Made by a program: the position numbers and the translations under genes. The notes under the pieces were generated by a model. That model did not search any database and was not told the origin of the DNA. It worked only from the letters and a program-made list of their open reading frames with translations. This document shows positions 1 through 6,472 of a DNA stretch of 27,916 nt, piece after piece; the stretch's first letter is position 1, and every line of letters begins with the position of its first letter. This stretch comes from a virus, in IMG/VR virus record IMGVR_UViG_3300009170_000021, positions 1 through 27,916 of that record; one strand, written 5' to 3'.

Positions 1-34
1 CCCCTGGTATATTTTGAAAACCAAGTAAACACTT

Positions 35-1189
35 ATGAAAAATTTTTATTTAATTTTAGGCTTATTCTCTGCCTTACTTATAACTTCTTGTAAAAAGGAT
101 GATGTTATTGAAGTCCCTGATAATAAGACTACTAACACAGTAGTCTCAAATGATATAACTGAGAATACTATCTGGACTAATGACCAAATATATGAATTAG
201 GAGGAAGAATCACAGTAACAAATGGAGCTACACTTACAATTGAACCCGGGACTATTATTAAGGGCCAAGCTGGTACAGGACCTAATGCAACTGCTCTCTT
301 AGTAGCTAGAGGCTCTAAATTAATAGCTGAAGGTACAGAAGATGCTCCTATAATATTTACCTCAGTTGCTGATGAAATCAACATTGAGGATGTTGAGGTT
401 GGAGTTTTTTCAAGCCCAAATCTTGACCCAACTGTAAATGGATTGTGGGGTGGGGTTATTATTTTAGGCTATGCTCCCATCTCAGCTTCAAATGAAGTAG
501 ATGGTATATCTCAAACCCAAATCGAAGGCATCCCCACTTCTGACCAAAACGGTTTATATGGAGGAGATAACCCAACTGATAACTCTGGGATTTTAAGATA
601 TGTCTCAATCCGTCATGGTGGAGCAAACATTGGCTCAGGTAATGAAATAAATGGTTTAACACTAGGAGGAGTCGGTTCAGGTACAGTTATAGATAATATT
701 GAAGTTGTATCCAATCAAGATGATGGTATTGAATTTTTCGGTGGTGCAGTTAATGCTACAAACATTGTTGTTTGGAATGTAGGAGATGATGCTATTGATA
801 CAGACCAAGGATGGAGTGGAACATTGGATAACTTTGTTATAATAACTCCAACTGGCCATTGTTTTGAACTTGATGGTCCTGAAGGGTCATTAATAGCAGG
901 ACATACTATTAAAAATGGTGAGGTTAGAGCCTCAGGAGCAGAAGATCTTATTAACATGGATGACAATAGTAGAGTTAACCTAGAAAATATATACTTTACA
1001 GACATAGTTCCTGGCCAAAAAATTAACAGAGTTACATTTGAGGTTGGGGAAGTAACATTTACTGATATATTTTTAGATGTTGATATTCTAGAAAACCACA
1101 TTAACGGAACACCCCCTCCAGGTATCCAAATTGGTACCATATCACAAGCTAATAAAAGTGGCTTAGGATGGACTTGGGCCCCAATCTAA
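35..1189 (+). CDS. Surface-type lipoprotein with predicted right-handed beta-helix
   Basis: The 384-residue product starts with a lipoprotein signal peptide ending in the lipobox LITSC, so Cys19 should be lipidated. The next residues, KKDD, resemble the K-(D/E)2 lipoprotein export signal of Flavobacteriia that sends lipoproteins to the outer face of the outer membrane. The rest is rich in Gly, Asn, Ile and Val, with repeats of the kind GATLTIEPGTIIKG, GLWGGVIILG and GILRYVSIRHGG, as in parallel beta-helix proteins common in flavobacterial genomes. No catalytic motif is visible. A hairpin terminator follows the stop. A cell-surface lipoprotein is unusual cargo for a phage, and transfer from a host is likely; it could alter the surface of the infected cell or block superinfection. 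The fold and location are fairly sure, the role unknown. The start is the only ATG that gives a complete signal peptide. Confidence 0.8.
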   Translation: MKNFYLILGLFSALLITSCKKDDVIEVPDNKTTNTVVSNDITENTIWTNDQIYELGGRITVTNGATLTIEPGTIIKGQAGTGPNATALLVARGSKLIAEGTEDAPIIFTSVADEINIEDVEVGVFSSPNLDPTVNGLWGGVIILGYAPISASNEVDGISQTQIEGIPTSDQNGLYGGDNPTDNSGILRYVSIRHGGANIGSGNEINGLTLGGVGSGTVIDNIEVVSNQDDGIEFFGGAVNATNIVVWNVGDDAIDTDQGWSGTLDNFVIITPTGHCFELDGPEGSLIAGHTIKNGEVRASGAEDLINMDDNSRVNLENIYFTDIVPGQKINRVTFEVGEVTFTDIFLDVDILENHINGTPPPGIQIGTISQANKSGLGWTWAPI

Positions 1190-1210
1190 TTTTATCAAAA
1201 TATTAAAAAG

Positions 1211-1240
1211 GAGGCTTGGCTTAAACCAAGCCTCTCTTTA
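1211..1240 (+). terminator. Hairpin terminator after the lipoprotein gene
   Basis: A perfect 9-bp stem, GAGGCTTGG (1211-1219) with CCAAGCCTC (1226-1234), encloses the loop CTTAAA and is followed by a T-rich run (TCTTTATCTTT). This is a typical intrinsic terminator placed 21 nt after the lipoprotein stop. Confidence 0.85.
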
Positions 1241-1246
1241 TCTTTA
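1239..1246 (+). promoter_or_regulatory. Possible late-type promoter element TATCTTTA
   Basis: TATCTTTA lies 4 nt before the ATG at 1251, much like the late elements further right (TATATTTA 5-8 nt before the start). It also forms part of the T-rich tail of the preceding terminator, so the match may be chance. Confidence 0.25.
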
Positions 1247-1250
1247 TAGT

Positions 1251-1442
1251 ATGAAATTTATTAAATTTCTGATAATATGGATATCACAAAATCTATCAAT
1301 TCCGTTTTGGATGATTGGTCATGTTCATTTAACTATGAATGTTTACCATGACACTATTGAGTTGGTGTCCTCAATAGGAATGAATGTTTTAGTAGCTATT
1401 GGTTTTTGGTTGGATTGGGAACAAAATAATAAAAATAAATAA
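1251..1442 (+). CDS. Small membrane protein, unknown function
   Basis: A 63-residue protein with two hydrophobic stretches, about residues 4-24 and 37-53, separated by a short polar part containing MIGHVHLTMN and ending in a charged tail (DWEQNNKNK). It looks like a two-span inner-membrane protein. It begins only 16 nt after the lipoprotein terminator and stops 3 nt before the next ATG, so it probably shares a transcript with the two secreted-protein genes downstream. A holin is conceivable from size and topology, but nothing specific supports that. Confidence 0.6.
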   Translation: MKFIKFLIIWISQNLSIPFWMIGHVHLTMNVYHDTIELVSSIGMNVLVAIGFWLDWEQNNKNK

Positions 1443-1445
1443 AAA

Positions 1446-1946
1446 ATGAAAAAGGTATTTATGGTTTTTGGTTTGGCTATGGCTTCACTCACATCTTATA
1501 GTCAAGAGATTTTGAAGCATGTGGATGTAATGAATGATAGAGTGTATTGGATTGACAAACCAGGTCAAGTGTTTTATGGAGAGGACAAACAAACTGGGTT
1601 TAGAATTGATGCTTCTTTTAAACTCAATCAAAACTCTCCCATTATAAGTGGAGTTAATACTCTTATAGTTGGAATGGGTTGTGTTGAAAATGTTGAAATA
1701 ATTATTCTGTTTGAGGATGGAAGTAAAATTACTAAATACTCTTGGAATAGATTCAATTGTGATGGTAATGCTTGGTTTCTGTTTACACCTCGAGAATTGG
1801 ATATGCTGTCTACTAAGCGTATCTCTAAGATTAGATTGACCAATGGTTTCAAATATAAGTCTATGACTGTTGATGTTACTGACCCTGATTATTTTATCAA
1901 TTTGGCCCAAAAGGCAGCCAATAATGAATTTACTATCTCAGAATAA
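1446..1946 (+). CDS. Secreted protein of unknown function
   Basis: A 166-residue protein with a clear signal peptide (MKKVFMVFGLAMASLTSYSQ, probable cut after SYSQ); there is no lipobox Cys, so it should be periplasmic or secreted. The mature part is mostly beta-type sequence with two Cys, in GMGCVEN and NRFNCDGN, that could form a disulfide. Phrases such as DGSKITKYSWNRFNCDG and ISKIRLTNGFKY resemble an uncharacterised family of exported Bacteroidetes proteins. It lies 3 nt after the small membrane protein gene and 3 nt before the DUF6150-like gene, indicating an operon of exported products. No enzyme motif was recognised. Confidence 0.7.
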   Translation: MKKVFMVFGLAMASLTSYSQEILKHVDVMNDRVYWIDKPGQVFYGEDKQTGFRIDASFKLNQNSPIISGVNTLIVGMGCVENVEIIILFEDGSKITKYSWNRFNCDGNAWFLFTPRELDMLSTKRISKIRLTNGFKYKSMTVDVTDPDYFINLAQKAANNEFTISE

Positions 1947-1949
1947 ACA

Positions 1950-2258
1950 ATGAAACTTATCTTAACCACTTTATTACTACTTATATCCAGTTATTGTTTT
2001 AGTCAATGTGTCTATATAACAGACAATAGATTCTTAGCTGATTATAAAATCTATATAACAGACAATGAATGGCAAGCAGATTGGGTAGTATTTAATGTTA
2101 ACTCATGGCATGAGTCAAAACGAACAAGGGGATGGTGGTATGTGACTAAGAACCAATATCAAGCGGATTTCATCGTTTATATAACAAATAATAAATGGGA
2201 AGCTGACCGCTTAGTGTTTGTAACTAAGAATAGGTGGAGAGTAAAAATGGGACTCTAA
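1950..2258 (+). CDS. Exported DUF6150-like repeat protein
   Basis: A 102-residue protein with a signal peptide (MKLILTTLLLLISSYCFSQ). The mature part consists of short repeats of the form VYITDNxxxADxxIYITDN, VVFNVNSW, VYITNNKWEADRLVFVTKN, about 15-20 residues each, pairing a VY/VF(I/V)T(D/K)N strand with a W/F-x-AD turn. This is how I remember the DUF6150 family, found mainly in Bacteroidetes and of unknown role. It ends the leftmost block of exported proteins; the first promoter cassette starts just after it. The repeated Trp/Tyr pattern suggests a small all-beta binding protein. The family call is from memory. Confidence 0.65.
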   Translation: MKLILTTLLLLISSYCFSQCVYITDNRFLADYKIYITDNEWQADWVVFNVNSWHESKRTRGWWYVTKNQYQADFIVYITNNKWEADRLVFVTKNRWRVKMGL

Positions 2259-2268
2259 AACTTAGAAA

Positions 2269-2302
2269 TTTGGCTTTAGGATAAGAAATTACTATCTTTA
2301 GG
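2269..2302 (+). promoter_or_regulatory. Promoter cassette 1
   Basis: TTTGG (-33 box) is separated by 19 nt from TATCTTTAGG (-7 box, 2293-2302), followed by the conserved leader ATATAAATTTAAAA. It serves the gene at 2319. Confidence 0.8.
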
Positions 2303-2318
2303 ATATAAATTTAAAAAA

Positions 2319-2543
2319 ATGTTACAGAAACTTAAGGTTAAAATTATGGGTGTTGATTTGTTGGTGTTGTGGTACTTAGAAAATAACTACGACCATACAG
2401 GCTCAATTCCAATGATTGATGGCATTTTCGTTATTGATTCAGAAGGTAATTATTATATTGATGAAACACCTAACATTATTGATTTGGTTAGTGTGAGTGT
2501 CCTTCAGGAAATTGAAGACGAGATTTATAACATCCTCCCATAA
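2319..2543 (+). CDS. Small protein of unknown function
   Basis: A 74-residue acidic protein, not recognised. The first 20 residues are basic and hydrophobic (MLQKLKVKIMGVDLLVLWYL). The middle reads DGIFVIDSEGNYYIDETP, a beta-hairpin-like pattern, and the C-terminus looks helical and acidic. It has its own promoter cassette, with the ATG directly after an A-run, and stops 7 nt before the next gene, with which it probably forms a two-gene transcript. Confidence 0.65.
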   Translation: MLQKLKVKIMGVDLLVLWYLENNYDHTGSIPMIDGIFVIDSEGNYYIDETPNIIDLVSVSVLQEIEDEIYNILP

Positions 2544-2550
2544 GTAAAAA

Positions 2551-2994
2551 ATGAACATGGGTAAAGAAGAATTGTTTGATTTTGTTCAAGAAAACATTAA
2601 CGAGATCATTGATTTAAGTGAGTTTGATTTTATGAGAGATTGGTTTGACACCCCATCAGGTGGACCAATTAGTATGATGAATGATCCCTCTGAATTTGGG
2701 TTTAATGGAGTTGATTACTTCTCGGCTTATGAGGAGACAGATGGATATGATTTTGAAGCATTTAAGGCTGATTGGGACAAATATAACCCCAATGTTGTAA
2801 TGGTTGGTTATGAATTAGAAACTATTTTCATTACTGATCAAAAGTTGCCTAAATTGTTTGGTAATACATTATCATCAAATGATTTGGTTTTCTTTGGTTC
2901 CATTGTTAACCCAAATGAAGCATTTAAGGAGTGTGTAGTCAATGGGAAAACGCTTTATATTGCATTTGGCATTCCAGATCCAGGTTCTAACTAA
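2551..2994 (+). CDS. Acidic protein of unknown function
   Basis: A 147-residue, strongly acidic and aromatic protein. There are two possible starts six bases apart (ATG at 2551 and 2557); the first follows an A-rich stretch and is used here. Features include an acidic helix (KEELFDFVQENINEIIDL), then DWFDTPSGGPISMM and DYFSAYEETDGYDFEAF. I recognise no family. Net acidity and small size are typical of phage proteins that bind host factors, but that is only a general expectation. The sequence straight after its stop begins promoter cassette 2. Confidence 0.65.
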   Translation: MNMGKEELFDFVQENINEIIDLSEFDFMRDWFDTPSGGPISMMNDPSEFGFNGVDYFSAYEETDGYDFEAFKADWDKYNPNVVMVGYELETIFITDQKLPKLFGNTLSSNDLVFFGSIVNPNEAFKECVVNGKTLYIAFGIPDPGSN

Positions 2995-3005
2995 AGATTT
3001 TAGAG

Positions 3006-3039
3006 TTTTGTTCCCATAAGAAAGATTCATATCTTTAGG
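3006..3039 (+). promoter_or_regulatory. Promoter cassette 2
   Basis: TTTTG (3006-3010), a 19-nt spacer, TATCTTTAGG (3030-3039), then a TATAAGTTTTAAAA leader. The 18-bp stretch AAAGATTTTAGAGTTTTG, starting in the preceding stop codon, recurs identically at cassette 3. Confidence 0.85.
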
Positions 3040-3064
3040 GTATAAGTTTTAAAAATAAGAAAAA

Positions 3065-3472
3065 ATGAAAGTAACACTTGGACATCAACTTGAAGCATTC
3101 AGTAAGGGAATTTACCTTGACTCAGACGGAACTGAAGGCGGGTGTTTTAATTTCTACGATTGGTTCTGTGGAGGTAAATCATTGAAGGGGAAAGCAAATA
3201 AACTGTTTCCTATGGTGCGTCGTTTTGCCAAGAAAATGAATATTGACTTGAGTAAGCATTATGTGTTTTTTAAGAACAATGCCCCACTCACCGGTTCTTT
3301 GTATGATGATTTTCGTATTTGTGATATTAAAAGTGGTGAAGTAGTTTGGACTGTAATACCCAAATCAGGTCATTCATTTATGTGTGAAGTTTGGGGTGCT
3401 GAGAATGAATTTAAGACTCCTATCTTTAAAGGTAAAAATTTAAGTGAATTTTATAAGACTCTTACCAACTAA
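3065..3472 (+). CDS. Conserved phage/bacterial protein of unknown function
   Basis: A 135-residue protein with phrases I associate with a widespread uncharacterised family in phages and bacteria: NFYDWFCGGKSLKGKA, RRFAKKMNIDLSKHYVFFKNN, YDDFRICDIKSGEVVWTVIPKSGHSF and EVWGAENEF. The fold appears mixed alpha/beta, with a basic helix about residues 40-60. It has its own promoter cassette upstream and another after its stop, so it is a single-gene unit. No catalytic residues can be assigned. Confidence 0.75.
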   Translation: MKVTLGHQLEAFSKGIYLDSDGTEGGCFNFYDWFCGGKSLKGKANKLFPMVRRFAKKMNIDLSKHYVFFKNNAPLTGSLYDDFRICDIKSGEVVWTVIPKSGHSFMCEVWGAENEFKTPIFKGKNLSEFYKTLTN

Positions 3473-3483
3473 AGATTTTAGAG

Positions 3484-3517
3484 TTTTGGTACTGTAAAAA
3501 GGATTCATATATTTAGG
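3484..3517 (+). promoter_or_regulatory. Promoter cassette 3
   Basis: TTTTG (3484-3488), a 19-nt spacer, TATATTTAGG (3508-3517), then the leader TTATAAGATTTAAAAG before the ATG at 3541. Confidence 0.85.
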
Positions 3518-3540
3518 TTATAAGATTTAAAAGATAAAAA

Positions 3541-3939
3541 ATGTCAACTCGAGCTTCAATCCGTTTTAGAGACAATGAAGGTAATTTTGTCGCTAACATC
3601 TACCATCACTACGATGGTTATCCAGGTTATCTTGGAAATAAACTAAGAGAAATTATTGATGGAGGACCAATTGAGAATGGAATTAGTGGTAGGCCTGTGT
3701 TAGGTGAATTTTTTAATGGGTTTGGTTGTCTTGTAGCATCAGTTATAGCTGAACTCAAAACCACTCCCGGTAATGTTTATTTGTATACTGAGAGAGAGTT
3801 TGGGAATGTCTTTGAGGATTATGTATATGATGTAGTTCAAAATGACACAGAAGATGGTGTTCATATTTTTGTAAGTGATGATGGTGGAGAAATATGGCAT
3901 GATTTAGATGATGTATTGAGGGGGATTGTTAATATCTAA
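3541..3939 (+). CDS. Conserved 'MSTRASIRF' family protein
   Basis: A 132-residue protein opening with MSTRASIRFRDNEGNFVANI followed by YHHYDGYPGYLG, the hallmark of an uncharacterised family common in phages and some bacteria. The two adjacent His, the Asp and the aromatic residues in YHHYDGYP are strongly conserved in the relatives I know, suggesting a functional site, though none has been established to my knowledge. The second half (VYLYTEREFGNVFEDYVYDVV, then HIFVSDDGGEIWHDL) looks all-beta and acidic. It is a single-gene unit between two promoter cassettes. Confidence 0.8.
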   Translation: MSTRASIRFRDNEGNFVANIYHHYDGYPGYLGNKLREIIDGGPIENGISGRPVLGEFFNGFGCLVASVIAELKTTPGNVYLYTEREFGNVFEDYVYDVVQNDTEDGVHIFVSDDGGEIWHDLDDVLRGIVNI

Positions 3940-3950
3940 GTTATTTAGAA

Positions 3951-3984
3951 TTTTGTTACGTAGGATAGGATTCATATATTTAGG
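3951..3984 (+). promoter_or_regulatory. Promoter cassette 4
   Basis: TTTTG (3951-3955), a 19-nt spacer, TATATTTAGG (3975-3984), then TTATAAGATTTAAGAAA immediately before the ATG at 4002. Confidence 0.85.
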
Positions 3985-4001
3985 TTATAAGATTTAAGAA
4001 A

Positions 4002-4226
4002 ATGATTGTAGTATTCAAAGACCAAGCCACCATTTATGCTGATCAAGAAGGTAATCATTATTTCCACCATGGTGAAACCACTTGGTATTTGGAAGATTTT
4101 ATGAAAGCTGATCCTAAAAACAATTTAGGATACAGTGCAGGAACTCATATTTCAAATACAGGTGGTATTTTGATCAATGTGAATGAGTCAGAAGAAAGTG
4201 TTGATTATGCAATTGTAACAATCTAA
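4002..4226 (+). CDS. Small protein of unknown function
   Basis: A 74-residue acidic protein, not recognised. It has a beta-rich pattern (MIVVFKDQATIYADQEGNHY), a His-containing segment (YFHHGETTWYLEDF) and a Gly/Asn-rich end (SNTGGILINVNESEE). It directly follows promoter cassette 4 and is probably cotranscribed with the 55-residue gene that begins 3 nt after its stop. Confidence 0.65.
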   Translation: MIVVFKDQATIYADQEGNHYFHHGETTWYLEDFMKADPKNNLGYSAGTHISNTGGILINVNESEESVDYAIVTI

Positions 4227-4229
4227 ATT

Positions 4230-4397
4230 ATGCTGAAGAAAGTTAAGTCCCAACTGTTGACTAAGTGGTTTGTTGAGTGGGTAAGTAATGAAAGTGATAT
4301 TGAAACGCTTGAATTTACTCGCCAAATGATTGAGTTACGTCAAAATGAGATTGAACCTCAAATTAGGGTTATTGGATTTCAAATCCCTAATAAGTAA
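4230..4397 (+). CDS. Small charged protein of unknown function
   Basis: A 55-residue protein beginning MLKKVKSQLLTKWFVEWVSN, with an amphipathic helix rich in Lys and Trp, then an acidic helix (ESDIETLEFTRQMIELRQNE). Its start is 3 nt after the stop of the gene at 4002, so the two are probably translationally coupled. Promoter cassette 5 begins just after it. No family is recognised. Confidence 0.6.
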   Translation: MLKKVKSQLLTKWFVEWVSNESDIETLEFTRQMIELRQNEIEPQIRVIGFQIPNK

Positions 4398-4416
4398 TAA
4401 AAAAGGGCACTTAGGA

Positions 4417-4450
4417 TTTTGTTCCCATAAGAAAAATTCATATCTTTAGG
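4417..4450 (+). promoter_or_regulatory. Promoter cassette 5
   Basis: TTTTG (4417-4421), a 19-nt spacer, TATCTTTAGG (4441-4450), then TTATAAGATTTAAAAG. It is nearly identical to cassette 2 through the spacer (GTTCCCATAAGAAA). Confidence 0.85.
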
Positions 4451-4474
4451 TTATAAGATTTAAAAGATAAAGAG

Positions 4475-4669
4475 ATGCCAAACATGAGTTACTGCCGGTT
4501 CGAGAACACTTTCAATGATTTGCTTGATTGTCTTCGAAACATTACTGAAGAGACTAATAGTAGGGATGAAATGTATCGTAAAAGAATGCTTGATCTTTTG
4601 ATCACTATGGTAGATAATTGCTCTAATGAGAGTGATTTGATGGATTATCTTGAAAACGAATATTTTTAA
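4475..4669 (+). CDS. Conserved 'MPNMSYCRFENT' family small protein
   Basis: A 64-residue protein starting MPNMSYCRFENTFNDLLDC, a signature I know from many phage genomes, always uncharacterised. The two Cys of SYCRFEN and LLDCL and the basic/acidic helix ITEETNSRDEMYRKRMLDLL are visible. It is the first gene of a short run (4475, 4674, 4864) behind promoter cassette 5; the next start lies 4 nt after its stop. Confidence 0.8.
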   Translation: MPNMSYCRFENTFNDLLDCLRNITEETNSRDEMYRKRMLDLLITMVDNCSNESDLMDYLENEYF

Positions 4670-4673
4670 AAAA

Positions 4674-4859
4674 ATGGATAAGTTAACTGCGTTTGAAAAA
4701 GCCCTTATTGATCAGGGTTTGGGAGAAATGATTGAAAGGTATGAAGCAGAAAATAACAGACTCATTAGTGAAGGTAAAATTCCTATGATTACTCATAAAT
4801 TTATTACTCAAACTGTTGAGTCAATCAAAGATAAATTAGACCTTAACAATTACATCTAA
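4674..4859 (+). CDS. Small helical protein of unknown function
   Basis: A 61-residue protein, predicted mostly helical (MDKLTAFEKALIDQGLGEMI, then ERYEAENNRLISEGKIPMIT). The frame is open eight codons further up, to an ATG at 4650, but that start would overlap the preceding gene by 20 nt. The ATG at 4674 sits 4 nt after the preceding stop behind an A-run and is preferred. Cotranscription with the genes at 4475 and 4864 is likely. Function unknown. Confidence 0.65.
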   Translation: MDKLTAFEKALIDQGLGEMIERYEAENNRLISEGKIPMITHKFITQTVESIKDKLDLNNYI

Positions 4860-4863
4860 TAAT

Positions 4864-5040
4864 ATGAGACCAAAACGAATTTCAGTTACTGAGGCATTAG
4901 ATGATTGGGGGTGTACTCTTGATGAAGTAGTATTTAGCTCTACAGTGCCTGCTTGTTGTGATGATTTATGTGAGGTTGAACCTGATGGTTACTGTGAACA
5001 TGGTCACCCATCTGTGCTTTTGGTGAGTGGATTGATTTAA
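4864..5040 (+). CDS. Cys-rich small protein, possible zinc-binding
   Basis: A 58-residue protein starting 4 nt after the previous stop. Its second half carries clustered Cys and His: PACCDDLCEVEPDGYCEHGH followed by PSVLLVSGLI. The C-terminal pattern DGxCEHGxPSxLLxxGLI recurs in small phage and bacterial proteins as I remember them. The Cys (CC, C, C) and the two His could form a zinc site, which is inference. The first half (MRPKRISVTEALDDWGCTLD) is a short helix. It closes the cassette 5 transcript. Confidence 0.7.
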   Translation: MRPKRISVTEALDDWGCTLDEVVFSSTVPACCDDLCEVEPDGYCEHGHPSVLLVSGLI

Positions 5041-5052
5041 GTTTGCTTAGAA

Positions 5053-5086
5053 TTTTGCTACGTGGAGAAGGATTCGTATATTTAGG
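5053..5086 (+). promoter_or_regulatory. Promoter cassette 6
   Basis: TTTTG (5053-5057), a 19-nt spacer, TATATTTAGG (5077-5086), then TTATAAGATTAAAAAAG before the ATG at 5104. Confidence 0.85.
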
Positions 5087-5103
5087 TTATAAGATTAAAA
5101 AAG

Positions 5104-5457
5104 ATGAATAGGTCCAAAGTTAATTCCGTAAACATTTTTGTTAATGTTTCATCACCATTTAGTGTGTTAAATGGTTTGTGTACTGGTACTGCTGAACTAC
5201 AAGTTGTTCTTGTTGAGGGTGAACGTAGAGCATTTGTTGCAGAAGACATTGAACTTTTGAATATTGACAATGTCAAATTCTCAGGAAATGAAGTTGAATT
5301 CCCAACCTACTCAGAGCAAAGGGACTGGATGAAACAAATTGATAATATATTCCGTTGTCATCTCAGAGAGCTTATTTGGGAGGATGCTAAAAAGAATATT
5401 GATTTAGGTGATGTTGAATATATGCTCTCACTTGGCCCCAGAATTTTGTTCCGTTAA
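5104..5457 (+). CDS. Protein of unknown function
   Basis: A 117-residue protein, not recognised. The N-terminal half is beta-type (VNSVNIFVNVSSPFSVLNGL, then ELQVVLVEGERRAFV) and the C-terminal half more helical (QRDWMKQIDNIFRCHLRELI). It sits alone behind promoter cassette 6. Its last codons (RILFR) also encode the -33 box of cassette 7: the TTTTG at 5444-5448 lies inside this gene, so the coding end and the next promoter are constrained together. Confidence 0.7.
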   Translation: MNRSKVNSVNIFVNVSSPFSVLNGLCTGTAELQVVLVEGERRAFVAEDIELLNIDNVKFSGNEVEFPTYSEQRDWMKQIDNIFRCHLRELIWEDAKKNIDLGDVEYMLSLGPRILFR

Positions 5458-5477
5458 GAAAGTTTCGTATATTTAGG
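5444..5477 (+). promoter_or_regulatory. Promoter cassette 7 (overlaps the preceding gene)
   Basis: TTTTG (5444-5448) lies within the last codons of the preceding gene. A 19-nt spacer leads to TATATTTAGG (5468-5477), then TTATAAGATTTAAAA. Confidence 0.85.
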
Positions 5478-5501
5478 TTATAAGATTTAAAAATAAAAAA
5501 G

Positions 5502-5711
5502 ATGAGTTCACTTGCAGGTTCAATCCGAGTTGCTAAAGCAGAATGTTTTAAGATTGGAAGTAAAGTTTATGTTCCATTCTACAAAGTAGCGACTCTATTT
5601 GAGAAGCGGAGCAACAAAAACATCCAGGAATTTGATAAGGATGATTTTATTGTTCACCCAACTAAGGGTAAGTTGGTTTGTTACCCCGGTCGTGTTGTAG
5701 TTGTAGCCTAA
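5502..5711 (+). CDS. Small basic beta-rich protein, unknown
   Basis: A 69-residue protein (MSSLAGSIRVAKAECFKIGS, then KVYVPFYKVATLFEKRSNKN) with an SH3-like alternation of beta strands ending in KLVCYPGRVVVVA. It is the first gene of the transcript from cassette 7; the gene at 5729 follows after 17 nt. No family is recognised. The many Lys/Arg and short strands would suit a nucleic-acid-binding fold, but this is a weak inference. Confidence 0.65.
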   Translation: MSSLAGSIRVAKAECFKIGSKVYVPFYKVATLFEKRSNKNIQEFDKDDFIVHPTKGKLVCYPGRVVVVA

Positions 5712-5728
5712 CCTAAAAAAACATTAAC

Positions 5729-5953
5729 ATGGGACTCTTAGACCGCCTTGTTCACTATGACCGTTTCTTTGCCATTTCATTGATGGGAGAAAAAAACGCC
5801 TTTAATATTGTTAATTCAATTATGAATGCTGTGTTAATGGATGAGGAAGAGAGACAAATCGCTTCCATTATCCACCCAGATAATTGGATGTTTCAATTGG
5901 ATGAGGATCAACTCATGGAAGAAATTATGGGTGTGATGAAACAGCTTAACTAA
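5729..5953 (+). CDS. Small helical protein of unknown function
   Basis: A 74-residue protein, predicted all-helical: MGLLDRLVHYDRFFAISLMG, then FNIVNSIMNAVLMDEEERQI and an acidic C-terminal helix (DEDQLMEEIMGVMKQ). It is Met-rich. It lies in a run (5502, 5729, 5962, 6081) with gaps of 17 nt, 8 nt and a 4-nt overlap, all before a hairpin terminator, so it is probably one transcript from cassette 7. Function unknown. Confidence 0.65.
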   Translation: MGLLDRLVHYDRFFAISLMGEKNAFNIVNSIMNAVLMDEEERQIASIIHPDNWMFQLDEDQLMEEIMGVMKQLN

Positions 5954-5961
5954 AAAATAAA

Positions 5962-6084
5962 ATGGTAGTCCAACAAGTTATGGCAGGAGTAGCAGCGTTA
6001 GCAGTGATTAGTTTAGCGATTGTTGTCGCTTGTGGTGTATTTAAATTGGCTTTAGAATTACTTAATGATTTAGTAAAACGATGA
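5962..6084 (+). CDS. 40-residue single-span membrane protein
   Basis: A very short gene: MVVQQVMAGVAALAVISLAI then VVACGVFKLALELLNDLVKR. Residues 6-29 form one strongly hydrophobic span, followed by an amphipathic basic tail. It starts 8 nt after the previous stop and overlaps the next gene by ATGA (6081-6084), the usual sign of translational coupling, which supports its being real. Size and topology would allow a small holin-like or membrane-partner role together with the 35-residue coiled-coil peptide encoded next; this is inference only. Confidence 0.6.
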   Translation: MVVQQVMAGVAALAVISLAIVVACGVFKLALELLNDLVKR

Positions 6085-6188
6085 ACGAAGAAATGTCAAG
6101 GATTGAGTTCCTTAAAGAAATATTGGATGGATTGAAACGGATTGAAAATAAACTTGACAAAATCAATTCAATTGTTGACCGATCTTAA
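6081..6188 (+). CDS. 35-residue helical peptide
   Basis: A short gene overlapping the previous stop (ATGA). The product MNEEMSRIEFLKEILDGLKR then IENKLDKINSIVDRS has heptad-like spacing of Ile/Leu (RIEFLKEILDGLKRIENKLDKI) and should form a coiled coil. Its coupling to the membrane peptide upstream suggests that the two act together. A hairpin follows 26 nt downstream. Confidence 0.55.
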   Translation: MNEEMSRIEFLKEILDGLKRIENKLDKINSIVDRS

Positions 6189-6214
6189 TTTTTATCTTTT
6201 AACTTATACCTAAG

Positions 6215-6242
6215 AGGAGTGGATGTGAAAGCATCCACTCCT
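6215..6242 (+). terminator. Strong hairpin closing the 5502-6188 transcript
   Basis: AGGAGTGGATG (6215-6225) pairs perfectly with CATCCACTCCT (6232-6242) around the loop TGAAAG. No proper T-run follows (TCCCTTAG), so termination may depend on the stem alone, or the hairpin may stabilise the 3' end. Cassette 8 starts 11 nt later. Confidence 0.65.
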
Positions 6243-6252
6243 TCCCTTAGAG

Positions 6253-6286
6253 TTTTGTTACGTGATAAAAAGATTGTATATTTAGG
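6253..6286 (+). promoter_or_regulatory. Promoter cassette 8
   Basis: TTTTG (6253-6257), a 19-nt spacer, TATATTTAGG (6277-6286), then TTATAAGATTTAAAA before the ATG at 6311. Confidence 0.85.
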
Positions 6287-6310
6287 TTATAAGATTTAAA
6301 AATAAAAAAG

Positions 6311-6472
6311 ATGAACAAGTATCAAAAACAAACCCTTATCAAAGCTATTGATAACTTTTTGATGAATGAGGACAAAATGTCTAAAGAAATTAGCCCAAGT
6401 TATGCTTTAGGTTTTGCCATTGGTATTATGAAGGTGATTAAAGAAGAATTGACTGAAATGGAAACGGCATGA
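6311..6472 (+). CDS. 53-residue helical protein, unknown
   Basis: MNKYQKQTLIKAIDNFLMNE followed by DKMSKEISPSYALGFAIGIM and an acidic helix KVIKEELTEMETA. It is predicted helical, with a mildly hydrophobic middle (YALGFAIGIM). It follows cassette 8 directly, and its stop overlaps the next start (ATGA at 6469-6472). No family is recognised. Confidence 0.6.
   Translation: MNKYQKQTLIKAIDNFLMNEDKMSKEISPSYALGFAIGIMKVIKEELTEMETA

Noticed and set aside
46-1140. Several minus-strand frames opposite the beta-helix lipoprotein
   Set aside because: They are antisense shadows of a repetitive gene with no independent support.
4650-4673. Longer start for the gene at 4674
   Set aside because: It would overlap the preceding gene by 20 nt, whereas 4674 lies just after the stop behind an A-run.
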